Shown: piece after piece, positions 19,083 through 26,668 of the stretch | Layout: each line of letters begins with the position of its first letter | How positions within the stretch are numbered: position 1 is the first letter of the stretch | Source of the DNA: Candidatus Cryptobacteroides excrementavium | GTDB lineage: Bacteria > Bacteroidota > Bacteroidia > Bacteroidales > UBA932 | NCBI GenBank assembly: GCA_017695025.1 | Contig: JADILX010000120.1 | Location: forward strand, 1 to 47,658 | Length of the DNA: 47,658 nucleotides | Reading direction: 5' to 3' | Notes under the pieces: model-generated | What the model saw: the letters and a program-made list of their open reading frames with translations, nothing else | What the model was told of the DNA's origin: nothing | Database searches by the model: none | Translations under genes and position numbers: made by a program

Positions 19083-19933
19083 GTGTGAAAAGAAAAATCT
19101 GCTGCCTTGCAGCCATTTTCATATGCATCCTATGCGCAGAAGCACAAAACAGATGTATATTTGTGCAGATTTCCGACCCGCAGTTCGGGTTCAGGGAAGA
19201 GCAGGGATTTGCCTGTGCCCAGGCCCTCCTGGAGAAAGCCGTGATGATGACAAATGCGCTGGAGCCGGATTTCGTCGTTGTGACAGGAGACATGGTCAAC
19301 TCTCCCGATGACAGCCTGCAGTTCAGTGCATATATGGAGACTATCGGGAAAATCAGCGGCGGCATCCCGGTATATCACATTCCAGGGAACCATGACATCG
19401 GACGAGACACAGAGACAGGGCTAAGGCGATATGCCGGCAGATACGGGTATGACAGGTTTGCCTTTGAACAGGGAGGATGCGCATTCATCGGCATCAACAG
19501 CCCCGTAATCAAAGAGATGGCCCGGCCATATGAACGGCAACAATACAGATGGCTGAAAAGACACCTCAGGGACATGAAAGACGCCGGAGTAAAAATCATA
19601 TTCTCCCATATCCCTCCTGTACTCAAGGAATACGGAGAACCTGAGAACTACTCCAACTTTCCCGTCAGAATGCAAAAGAAATACATCCCGCTCTTTGCAA
19701 GACACGGTGTCACTGCCGTAATATCCGGACATCTGCATGACATGGCGGAATGTACGGCCAAAGGCATAAGGATGATTACCTCAGGCCCATGCGGGAAACC
19801 GCTCGGAAAAGGCTTTTCCGGCATCGGGATCGGCATTGTGGACGGGCAGCAGATGGAGTGGCGCTTCATCGGGCTGGAAACACAAGACAACAGTAAACTT
19901 ACAGACAATAAAACACAAGACATCAGAAAATGA
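19079..19933 (+). CDS. Periplasmic metallophosphoesterase, CPPED1-like (MPE3)
   Basis: A 284-aa calcineurin-like phosphoesterase with a Sec signal cleaved near CAEAQ and no lipobox, so probably soluble in the periplasm. Motifs: SDPQFGF (32-38), VVTGDMVNS (68-76), GNHD (103-106), FSHIPP and SGHLH. Gln takes the place of the usual His in the first motif, as in CPPED1-type phosphoesterases, so it is a different subfamily from MPE1 and MPE2. The frame is open to 18953, but translation must start at the ATG at 19079, which overlaps the GH92 stop. Its own stop overlaps the next ATG. Coupling to a mannosidase suggests dephosphorylation of mannose or mannosyl oligosaccharide, which is inference. Confidence 0.85.
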   Translation: MSVKRKICCLAAIFICILCAEAQNRCIFVQISDPQFGFREEQGFACAQALLEKAVMMTNALEPDFVVVTGDMVNSPDDSLQFSAYMETIGKISGGIPVYHIPGNHDIGRDTETGLRRYAGRYGYDRFAFEQGGCAFIGINSPVIKEMARPYERQQYRWLKRHLRDMKDAGVKIIFSHIPPVLKEYGEPENYSNFPVRMQKKYIPLFARHGVTAVISGHLHDMAECTAKGIRMITSGPCGKPLGKGFSGIGIGIVDGQQMEWRFIGLETQDNSKLTDNKTQDIRK

Positions 19934-21099
19934 AAAGGACATTCATCACTTTTGGAGCACTGCTGCTTTCCATGCTGTTTGCAGCAGCGCAGGAACCTGT
20001 AAAGGGGGACATCTTACTGAATGAGGCCCAGGGGTCATACACCCCGTCATTCGAGAATGACCGGGCAGAGAGGACACCAAAGAACATCATCCTGCTCATA
20101 GGTGACGGCATGGGACTCGCGCACATATCGGCAGCCATGTATGCCAACGGGAATGAACTCACCATCACCAACCTGCAGACCTGCGGCTTTGTCCGCACAC
20201 AGGCAGCAGGAGATGATTTCACCACTGATTCCGGAGCATCGGGGACAGCCTATGCCACAGGGGTCAAGACCCACAACGCAGCAATCGGGGTGGACGTCAA
20301 TGACAAGCCGGTGAAGAATATCCCTGAAATCATCGACGGGATGGGATATGTCTCCGGAGTCATCACCACAGACGGCATCGACGGATGCACCCCGTCAGTA
20401 TTCTTTGCGCACCAGCCTGACAGGCACATGTCTGAAGAAATCTGGGCAGACCTGCCAGGGGCAAAACTCTCATTCATCTCAGGAGGCAGTTGGGGAGCAT
20501 TTGAAGACCAGAGTTATGAGACCCGTGATGCAATCGAAAAACGCTACAAGGTAGTCAACAGCCTTGACGATGTCGCTGCAGGCACCAGAAGGATTGCATA
20601 CCTCCCTGAAAAAAGCGAGGTAAGTTCCATAGCAAAAGGCCGGGGCGACTTCCTCCCTGCAACCACGGAATATGCAATCAACTTCCTCAACTCGCATCCT
20701 GACAATGAAAAAGGATTCTTCCTCATGGTAGAAGGGGCCCGCATAGACAAGAGTTGCCATGACAATGACTTCGAGACAGCCATGCTTGAACTGCTGGACT
20801 TCGACAAGGCAGTAGAGGCAGCCATAAGGTTTGCGGAACAGGACGGCAATACTCTTGTAATCATATCCGCAGACCATGAGACCGGGGCCCTTTCACTCCG
20901 AGGGAAAGACAAGAAGACAGGGGCGATAAAAGGTCTCTTCGTCTCCAGAGGACATACCCCGATAATGGTACCGCTTTTTGCCTACGGGCCGATGTCACTC
21001 AAGTTCACCGGAGTACAGGAAAACAGCGATGTCAACCACAAGATAGTCGAACTCTTCAGCAGCCAGGCGAAAGACAGGCGCAAGGCAAGACGCAACTGA
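19930..21099 (+). CDS. Alkaline phosphatase (PhoA superfamily)
   Basis: Secreted metal-dependent phosphomonoesterase, 389 aa, signal cleaved near FAAAQ (residues 17-21). The metal and nucleophile sites are visible: IGDGMG (Asp59), TTDSGASGTAYATG with nucleophile Ser101, DKSCHDND, SADHETGALS and SRGHTP. The protein lacks the long insertions of E. coli PhoA and fits the smaller Bacteroidota type. It is the last gene of the rightward PUL arm, its start overlaps the upstream stop, and a strong terminator follows. A pho-box type of control is not evident; co-transcription with mannosidases suggests that it serves glycan dephosphorylation rather than general phosphate scavenging. Confidence 0.93.
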   Translation: MKRTFITFGALLLSMLFAAAQEPVKGDILLNEAQGSYTPSFENDRAERTPKNIILLIGDGMGLAHISAAMYANGNELTITNLQTCGFVRTQAAGDDFTTDSGASGTAYATGVKTHNAAIGVDVNDKPVKNIPEIIDGMGYVSGVITTDGIDGCTPSVFFAHQPDRHMSEEIWADLPGAKLSFISGGSWGAFEDQSYETRDAIEKRYKVVNSLDDVAAGTRRIAYLPEKSEVSSIAKGRGDFLPATTEYAINFLNSHPDNEKGFFLMVEGARIDKSCHDNDFETAMLELLDFDKAVEAAIRFAEQDGNTLVIISADHETGALSLRGKDKKTGAIKGLFVSRGHTPIMVPLFAYGPMSLKFTGVQENSDVNHKIVELFSSQAKDRRKARRN

Positions 21100-21119
21100 G
21101 ATTCCGGAATCTGATACAG

Positions 21120-21176
21120 TCCGGCAGATGCCTCAACCAGCGGAAAATCCGCAAAGAAGGCATCTGCCGGATTTTT
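21120..21176 (+). terminator. Terminator of the rightward PUL arm
   Basis: A 14-bp perfect stem (TCCGGCAGATGCCT, 21120-21133, with AGGCATCTGCCGGA, 21158-21171) is followed by TTTTT. A second small hairpin, GCGGA-AAA-TCCGC (21140-21152), sits in its loop. It separates the PUL from the convergent regulator gene. Confidence 0.88.
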
Positions 21177-21190
21177 CTTTCTCTGTCCGA

Positions 21191-23716
21191 TTATTTTACG
21201 AAGTCCGTGAACTGCTGGGAATACTCTTCACCCATCAGCGCAGCATATTCCTTTGAAAACTTGTCAAATACCTCCTTTGCCAGCCCGAACTTCCTGAGTT
21301 CCATCAAGGCCTTGCATTTGGCCTTAACGGTGACCTCGTCAAGAGAGTCAAAGCCAAGGATGGCATCGGCGATTTCGATGAGCCGTTTAGGATTGTCCAT
21401 TATGGCAGGATTGTCGCGGAACTCGCATAATTTCTCAAGAATCCTGCTGTCATACAGGGACTTGAACGGATCAAGCCACTCAGCCTGGATATCAGGCAGC
21501 AATGTTCCCTGACGGGCGACTGCCACAAGGCCCGAAACTTTATCTCCTCCGCAAGAACTGTCGTCAAGGATACGCATATTCCTGAAGTAGTCGCACATGT
21601 CCACATCACATTCTATACGCCACAGGCCATTGTCGCTCTGAATACGGATCCCTGGACTTACAGGCTCAAGAAGAAGCCTGAGCCTGCGGAAATACACTCC
21701 CCTGTTGTTCCGGTAACTATCATCACTCTTGTCAAACCACAAGGCATCCTTGAGTTCCCCGGAAGAAATACCTCCCTTGCTTTCAGTATAGAGAATCAGG
21801 AGACACAGCAACTGCCGCAACTGCTGAGAAAAAGAGGATGTGATGTCTTTGTTCCCGGCACTTGTCACGCGGAATCCACCTATAAGGAAAATCCCCGGGG
21901 CACCGGTATCCTCTGCAGCACTGCCGCTCACGTCACTGGCTTCTGCAGCAGGCTCCTCATCCTTGTGCCTGCGTCTTCTTGCCGATACAGCCACACCCGC
22001 CGCCATACAGACCAGCAGGAGAACTGTCCCGCAGACCGCCACCCATCTCCACAGGCCTGCGGCATCTTCATCCGGAGCGCCGGTGAAATCCGCCCTGGAA
22101 AGGACAGGACAACGGATAGACCAGAACGAAGCCACATACCTGTCATCTTCATCCTTATGTATGGTAACGGCATACATGGAGGAATTGATCTCATCATACA
22201 GGAGACGTGCATCCGAGTCCGTATCCAGAAAGAAATAAGGTATCCTGTCCCCGAGAGGGCTGGAAGTCCCGTCAGCGACAGAAAATTCCGTGAGCTGGAG
22301 TGATGTACGGAAAGTATTCGGAGAATACACAAGCCCCCTGAACTTTGTCCCGTCCCTCGATATAATAAGATTCCATGCTGCAAGAGAGGCACTGTCTGCA
22401 GGATTTTCCCACACCTTGCGTACAGTATAATCCCTGATATTCATCATCCAGAAATCATTGGTCACTACAGCACCGAGTTCCTGGTTGCCTCCGTCATTAC
22501 CTTTGCCACCGTAGATATAGGCTATACTGTCCCTGACACCCACTGCCGAAAGGTATCGGGGTGATATCTCATCTATCCGGCTCCGGTAGAAATCCCCCCT
22601 CTGAACGTTGCACACGTACATGTCATCGGAATAGTTGTGATACCCGTAGCCGAACATCTGCACGACAGAAGTATCAAGCAGATTATAGAAGACATTGTGA
22701 TGCAGATACGGGGAATGCCTTTCTCTTGTAATCGGCCTGTCCCAGTCTCCCCTGGACTCATCGAACATCACCAGAGGGCTGCGCCCTGGCACAAAATCAT
22801 AATACGCAATCCTGTCCCCGGGCAGCACAATGAAATTATTGGTCAGCATGGACACATTCACATGACTCCGGAAAACAGTCTCTTCAGTCTTGAAGGATGG
22901 CAGAGTCACCCTTGTCATACGGTCCTCCCCGACCAGCCATACACTGTTCCTGTAGTCAGTCACGACAAATACCTTTGACGGGGACACAATCTCGCCCACA
23001 CGGCTCCATTTGAGATTGCGCTCAAGCACCCATCCGGGATTGGTCAGGCTGGCGGATACAATCCCTGCAGAATCCGGAATCTCGCTGCTTTCGCTGAACG
23101 TAAAGTTCCAGACATGTTCATGGCGGCAGCCGTCTTCAGAGACCCTGATATTGTCGATTATTGCCGGGGCGGCGTCAGTCGTGGAAAACTGGCCGCAGTC
23201 ATTTGCCCCGAAAAGGAGCCGTGCCTCGTGCCTTCTGCGGGCAGCCTGCACATGGCCCAGCCCTGTCCCGTTGGCATAAAGCGCCAGTCCGGAATCATCA
23301 CACACAAACCTTATATCCATTGTATGCCACTCATATATGGCATCGACAAGAGGAAAAAATTCAGGGGATTCACTGCAGTTGGCCACAATACCTATCTGCG
23401 GCAATGCATCGACATGATTGACAAGGATGATATCCACACTTGAGACACCGTCGACTATAATCCGGCAGATATATCCGAAATTTTCCCGGGAGGCATCTAT
23501 GCGGTTGTCGAACCGGATACGCAATTCTCTGGAAAATCCGAACCCGGCATATTCCTCCGAAGGCACAGAAATGGAAGTCCTTACATCCGGAGCCGACTCA
23601 TATGACCTGAAGGCAAGGCCTCCAGGACCATCATACGCCGCAACCGTCTGCAGGGAAAGCACCAATGCTGAAGCAAGGGACAGAAATGATGTTACAGCAG
23701 GGTTCATTTTGCGCAT
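21191..23716 (-). CDS. Membrane-spanning regulator: lectin-like and Kelch-like sensor, SARP-type winged helix and BTAD-like module
   Basis: The 841-aa product starts with a signal sequence (SALVLSLQTVAAY). About residues 30-225 look like a concanavalin/LamG-type fold (WHTMDIRFVCDDSGLALYANG, then IIDNIRVSEDG). Residues about 235-550 are a beta-propeller of Kelch type (AYIYGGKGNDGG, NDFWMMNIRDYTVRKVWE). A single transmembrane helix (about 556-579) ends in RRRR. The cytoplasmic 260 residues carry IFLIGGFRV...QLRQLLCLLIL...LKDALWFD...NNRGVYFRRLRLLLE, the winged helix of SARP-like regulators, then a helical BTAD-like tail. This is a one-component sensor, not an HTCS: no kinase or receiver is present. 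The frame is open to 23812, but I chose the ATG at 23716 because the promoter box is at 23725-23732. The ATG at 23707 is also possible. Convergent with the PUL, it is its likely regulator. Confidence 0.8.
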   Translation of the reverse strand: MRKMNPAVTSFLSLASALVLSLQTVAAYDGPGGLAFRSYESAPDVRTSISVPSEEYAGFGFSRELRIRFDNRIDASRENFGYICRIIVDGVSSVDIILVNHVDALPQIGIVANCSESPEFFPLVDAIYEWHTMDIRFVCDDSGLALYANGTGLGHVQAARRRHEARLLFGANDCGQFSTTDAAPAIIDNIRVSEDGCRHEHVWNFTFSESSEIPDSAGIVSASLTNPGWVLERNLKWSRVGEIVSPSKVFVVTDYRNSVWLVGEDRMTRVTLPSFKTEETVFRSHVNVSMLTNNFIVLPGDRIAYYDFVPGRSPLVMFDESRGDWDRPITRERHSPYLHHNVFYNLLDTSVVQMFGYGYHNYSDDMYVCNVQRGDFYRSRIDEISPRYLSAVGVRDSIAYIYGGKGNDGGNQELGAVVTNDFWMMNIRDYTVRKVWENPADSASLAAWNLIISRDGTKFRGLVYSPNTFRTSLQLTEFSVADGTSSPLGDRIPYFFLDTDSDARLLYDEINSSMYAVTIHKDEDDRYVASFWSIRCPVLSRADFTGAPDEDAAGLWRWVAVCGTVLLLVCMAAGVAVSARRRRHKDEEPAAEASDVSGSAAEDTGAPGIFLIGGFRVTSAGNKDITSSFSQQLRQLLCLLILYTESKGGISSGELKDALWFDKSDDSYRNNRGVYFRRLRLLLEPVSPGIRIQSDNGLWRIECDVDMCDYFRNMRILDDSSCGGDKVSGLVAVARQGTLLPDIQAEWLDPFKSLYDSRILEKLCEFRDNPAIMDNPKRLIEIADAILGFDSLDEVTVKAKCKALMELRKFGLAKEVFDKFSKEYAALMGEEYSQQFTDFVK

Positions 23717-23724
23717 ATCTGGAA

Positions 23725-23732
23725 CAAAATTA
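23725..23732 (-). promoter_or_regulatory. -7 promoter box of the Kelch/SARP regulator
   Basis: Read leftward it is TAATTTTG, 8 nt before the ATG at 23716 and 17 nt before the ATG at 23707. Transcription would begin almost at the start codon, giving a leaderless or very short-leader mRNA. Confidence 0.5.
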
Positions 23733-23819
23733 ATGAAAATACCGGACAGATACAGAAAACAGGGTATAAAATATTTGTTACCTTGCATATGTGGCCTCTG
23801 AGAGATATACAATCCGGAA

Positions 23820-23836
23820 TAACTTTGTTATTTTTG
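23820..23836 (+). promoter_or_regulatory. Overlapping -7 boxes for the gamma-carbonic anhydrase gene
   Basis: TAACTTTG (23820-23827) and TATTTTTG (23829-23836) both match TAnnTTTG. Either would give a leader of about 35-55 nt before the ATG at 23880. No convincing -33 TTG is seen. Confidence 0.5.
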
Positions 23837-23879
23837 CAGACCGGAAACATAGGCCATCAGGGCCTCAATCACACAGAAG

Positions 23880-24383
23880 ATGATACTTAAGGAAATCAAC
23901 GGGAAGACCCCAGTCATAGGAGAAGGGACTTTCGTGGCTGAAAACGCCACCCTCACGGGAGAAGTGGAAATCGGCAGGAACTGCAGCATATGGTATGGTG
24001 CAGTACTCCGCGGAGATGTCGGTGCAATAAGGATAGGGGATAACAGCAATGTCCAGGACGGAGCAGTGCTGCACGGCACACTGGGAGTCTCAGAGACAGT
24101 GCTTGGAGAGCATGTGTCAGTCGGGCACAATGCAGTGGTCCATGGGGCACGCATAGGCAATGACGTACTCATAGGGATGGGATCGGTCATCATGGACAAC
24201 GCCATAGTCCCGGACGGGACTGTCATTGCAGCCGGGGCGGTCGTCCTTGCGGACAGCGTTCTCGAACCTGGCATCTACGCCGGAATACCGGCAAAAAAAG
24301 TCAGGGAAGGGTCAGAAAGGATAACAAAAATGGCCCACGACAATGCCGCAGGCTACCTTGAATACAAGGACTGGCACAAATGA
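23880..24383 (+). CDS. Gamma-carbonic anhydrase family protein (hexapeptide repeat)
   Basis: A 167-aa left-handed beta-helix protein of the YrdA/PaaY/CamH group, expected to be a cytoplasmic trimer with metal at the subunit interface. Hexapeptide repeats run through most of the length (VAENATLTGEVEIGRNCSIW, IGDNSNVQDGAV). Three histidines at about 65, 83 and 88 (VLHGTLG, VGHNAVVHGA) match the metal-binding triad. Carbonic anhydrase activity varies in this group, so the reaction is uncertain. It is a single gene, divergent from the regulator and convergent with the dehydrogenase at 24553. Confidence 0.9.
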   Translation: MILKEINGKTPVIGEGTFVAENATLTGEVEIGRNCSIWYGAVLRGDVGAIRIGDNSNVQDGAVLHGTLGVSETVLGEHVSVGHNAVVHGARIGNDVLIGMGSVIMDNAIVPDGTVIAAGAVVLADSVLEPGIYAGIPAKKVREGSERITKMAHDNAAGYLEYKDWHK

Positions 24384-24422
24384 CACTAAGAATATAGCGT
24401 CACTGACTGGCCGGCACGGGCT

Positions 24423-24540
24423 ACAATCCGCATTGCCCCACAAAAGGTCAGCACATGCCACAATCCGGGCATTGCGCCACAGGAAGACCGGCAAACATCC
24501 CAATCAGGACATCACGACACCGGAAGACCGGACTGAGGCC
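24423..24540. repeat. Degenerate tandem repeat between convergent genes
   Basis: About three decayed copies of a 37-40 nt unit start at 24423, 24460 and 24501. Copies 1 and 2 share ACAATCCG, CATTG and CCCCACA/CGCCACA. Copies 2 and 3 share CAATC, CAC and GGAAGACCGG. The unit fills most of the 169-bp gap between convergent genes, where I see no gene or clear terminator stem. Confidence 0.4.
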
Positions 24541-24552
24541 GCTCTGCACGGG

Positions 24553-25479
24553 TCACCATCCCATCGCTATATTGTCCGCTATCATTCCGGCCAGACGCTG
24601 CCGCGCTTCAACCGAGGCCCAGGCGACATGCGGAGCAAGTCTCAGCCTTTCCTGATGTTTCACATGCAGCAGCGGGCTGTCCTGAGGAAGCGGCTCTTCA
24701 GTAAACACATCAAGTGCAGCCCCGGCGATAATACCGGCATCCACGGCCTCAGCCAGAGCCGCTTCATCCACAATGCCGCCACGGCCCATATTGACAATGA
24801 AAGCCGAAGGCTTCATCAGTGCAAGTTCCGCGCGGCCGACCAGACCTGCAGTCCTTTCATTATAGGGGGCATGTATCGAGACAATGTCCGACTCTTTCAA
24901 CAACTGTGTCAACGGCAGGCTCGGGTACTCCTTGCAATGCGAGGTGCCTGAAGTAGAAAAATAACAGACCCTCATACCGAAGGCTTCCGCAACTTTTGCC
25001 ACCCTGCTTCCGATATTCCCCATACCTATAATCCCGATAGTCTTTCCGGCAAGTTCCGTCCAGGCCCTCGAGGCATCGGTAAACAGTCCGCCGGAAGAGT
25101 ACTGTCCGCTCTTGACATAACTGTCGAAATATGCAGCACTCCCCGCGAGCCCGAGGATATGCATGAATGTAGCCTGGACAACAGATTCAGTAGAATACCC
25201 TGCCACATTGCGCACAGGGATACCCTTTGACGCAGCATATTTCAAGTCGATATTGTTTACACCCGTGGCGGCCTCGCAGATAAGTTTCAGCCTGCGGGCA
25301 GCATCAATAAGTGCAGGTGTCACCTTTACCTTGTTTATTATCAGCACATCACAGTCCCCCACCCTTTCCATGGCCTCTTCGGGAGACGATGAAGGGTACA
25401 GCACAAGTTCCCCGAGTTTTTCAATGGCAGTGAACGGGACATCGCCCATTGTCGCTGCATCTAGAAATACAATCTTCAT
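24553..25479 (-). CDS. D-2-hydroxyacid dehydrogenase (NAD-dependent)
   Basis: A 308-aa member of the glycerate/3-phosphoglycerate dehydrogenase superfamily, catalysing reversible oxidation of a D-2-hydroxyacid in the cytoplasm. The Rossmann motif GMGNIG is at 152-157. The catalytic set is present: Arg233 in NMGRGG, Glu262 in TEEPLP and His284 in APHVAW. VNNIDLKYAASKGI is the usual substrate-side loop. It lacks the ACT domain of SerA and sits alone rather than beside serC, so glyoxylate, hydroxypyruvate or another 2-ketoacid is as likely a substrate as phosphoglycerate. Confidence 0.9.
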   Translation of the reverse strand: MKIVFLDAATMGDVPFTAIEKLGELVLYPSSSPEEAMERVGDCDVLIINKVKVTPALIDAARRLKLICEAATGVNNIDLKYAASKGIPVRNVAGYSTESVVQATFMHILGLAGSAAYFDSYVKSGQYSSGGLFTDASRAWTELAGKTIGIIGMGNIGSRVAKVAEAFGMRVCYFSTSGTSHCKEYPSLPLTQLLKESDIVSIHAPYNERTAGLVGRAELALMKPSAFIVNMGRGGIVDEAALAEAVDAGIIAGAALDVFTEEPLPQDSPLLHVKHQERLRLAPHVAWASVEARQRLAGMIADNIAMGW

Positions 25480-25563
25480 ATCCGAACTTTTCTTGAAACG
25501 GCCAGGGCATCAGGGCTTTACCCGTCCCTATGTCCCGCTTCCCGCAATTATATCCCAACAGAA

Positions 25564-25594
25564 AAGGCGATCCGTCTTCATAGCGGACCGCCTT
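25564..25594 (-). terminator. Terminator of the tRNA-Leu gene
   Basis: Read leftward, AAGGCGGTCCG and CGGATCGCCTT form an 11-bp stem with one G-T pair, followed by TTCTG. It lies 7 nt beyond the 3' end of the tRNA. The U run is weak. Confidence 0.55.
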
Positions 25595-25600
25595 CTGGAG

Positions 25601-25684
25601 TGCGCGGGATCAGAGTCGAACTGACACGCCATTTCTGGCACTACCTCCTGAGAGTAGCGCGTCTACCAATTTCGCCACCCGCGC
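25601..25684 (-). tRNA. tRNA-Leu (anticodon CAG)
   Basis: An 84-nt class II tRNA. The acceptor stem GCGCGGG pairs with CCCGCGC, with discriminator A. The anticodon arm is CTACT-CTCAGGA-GGTAG, giving CAG, which reads CUG codons. A long variable arm (TGCCAGAAATGGCGT) and the T arm TCAG-TTCGACT-CTGA are present. CCA is not encoded. Confidence 0.95.
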
Positions 25685-25700
25685 CTCAGTAAAGTGGCTG

Positions 25701-25708
25701 CAAAGATA
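25701..25708 (-). promoter_or_regulatory. -7 promoter box of tRNA-Leu
   Basis: Read leftward it is TATCTTTG, 16 nt before the tRNA 5' end. The rest of the gap to 25846 is AT-rich, and I see no gene in it. Confidence 0.55.
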
Positions 25709-25846
25709 CAAAGATTTTTTCAATAACACACATTTTTCACATTTTCTATGCAAATTTCTATCAATTGCCGTTCACGAGGCCACGAGCGGCCACGCAGTCC
25801 GGACTATTTATGGCCTTCAATAAAAGGCGTTCTAAGTGTCTGAAGA

Positions 25847-26638
25847 CTATATTACCACCTCAAATACAGACTCGTCTTCCCACCCCTCCACACGGAAGAT
25901 CACATCCGTTTTCGAATAGTCAATCTCAAGAGTCACATCCCTGAGGGCAGGTAAAGACCAGTCATATCCGCTCGCATTTATGATTTCACCAAGTGCGAAC
26001 TCCCGCAATACCTTTCCTTCCTCAACAATTTCCATCCTGAGCGACCCGTCCGTCTGGCGCGGCACCCGCACACGGCATATACCGTCTGCATCCAGTTCCG
26101 GGACATGACTGAACTTCCCCTGCTTCGGCCGTCCATACCTGTCATAGCCCGATATATTCCCTGTGATACGCACGGAAAACGGCAGCGGCATGCTTCCGGT
26201 CTCGAACTGCAAGGTGACAATACAATAGTTCTTATACAGTACAGGCGCACATACAGCAGTCTCACATGTGGCATCTATGGCAGCACAATACAGATAGAGA
26301 GGAGGACATTGCATCCCCTCCGGGATGGAAAGGCCGTCCCCAGGTGTAAACAGGCCTTCAGCACCCTCGTGAATATTCACGGCCAACTGTCTCTGCGGGA
26401 CATATACTACATACTCCATGCAGGAGGGAGGGACAAGGACGAGGCTGTCCTGAAAAAGAAAGCCGTCCGAAGACATCACAGACAATGATATCCCATGTGA
26501 GTCCTCACAGTCCACCCCACTGAAATCAAACACCAGACGGCACGGGCAATCGCCTCTGTCCTCCTTCACTGAACAAGCCACGGCAAGAATGATGGCTGAA
26601 ATCAATACAACCACAACGGACGGCAATCTTCTTTTCAT
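25847..26638 (-). CDS. FimB/Mfa2-family fimbrial anchor lipoprotein
   Basis: A 263-aa lipoprotein (lipobox LAVAC) starting CSVKEDRGDCPCRLVFDFS, the typical opening of the FimB/Mfa2 family. These proteins cap and anchor type V pili in the outer membrane and limit their length. Two long beta domains follow (YVPQRQLAVNIHEG, LEIDYSKTDVIFRVEGW). It is the last gene of the fimbrial operon, 30 nt after the pilin, the usual gene order for pilin and anchor. Several extra cysteines (CEDS, CPPLYLYCAAIDATCETAVC) are unusual for the family. Confidence 0.8.
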   Translation of the reverse strand: MKRRLPSVVVVLISAIILAVACSVKEDRGDCPCRLVFDFSGVDCEDSHGISLSVMSSDGFLFQDSLVLVPPSCMEYVVYVPQRQLAVNIHEGAEGLFTPGDGLSIPEGMQCPPLYLYCAAIDATCETAVCAPVLYKNYCIVTLQFETGSMPLPFSVRITGNISGYDRYGRPKQGKFSHVPELDADGICRVRVPRQTDGSLRMEIVEEGKVLREFALGEIINASGYDWSLPALRDVTLEIDYSKTDVIFRVEGWEDESVFEVVI

Positions 26639-26668
26639 CGCATCAAGAATCTACTCAAACTGTACATT

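Noticed and set aside
19930..21099. Alkaline phosphatase as a general phosphate-starvation gene
   Set aside because: It is translationally coupled to PUL enzymes and no pho-type site is visible. This is kept only as a minor alternative.
24423..24540. CRISPR array
   Set aside because: The repeats are few and diverged, there are no uniform spacers, and no cas genes lie in the window.
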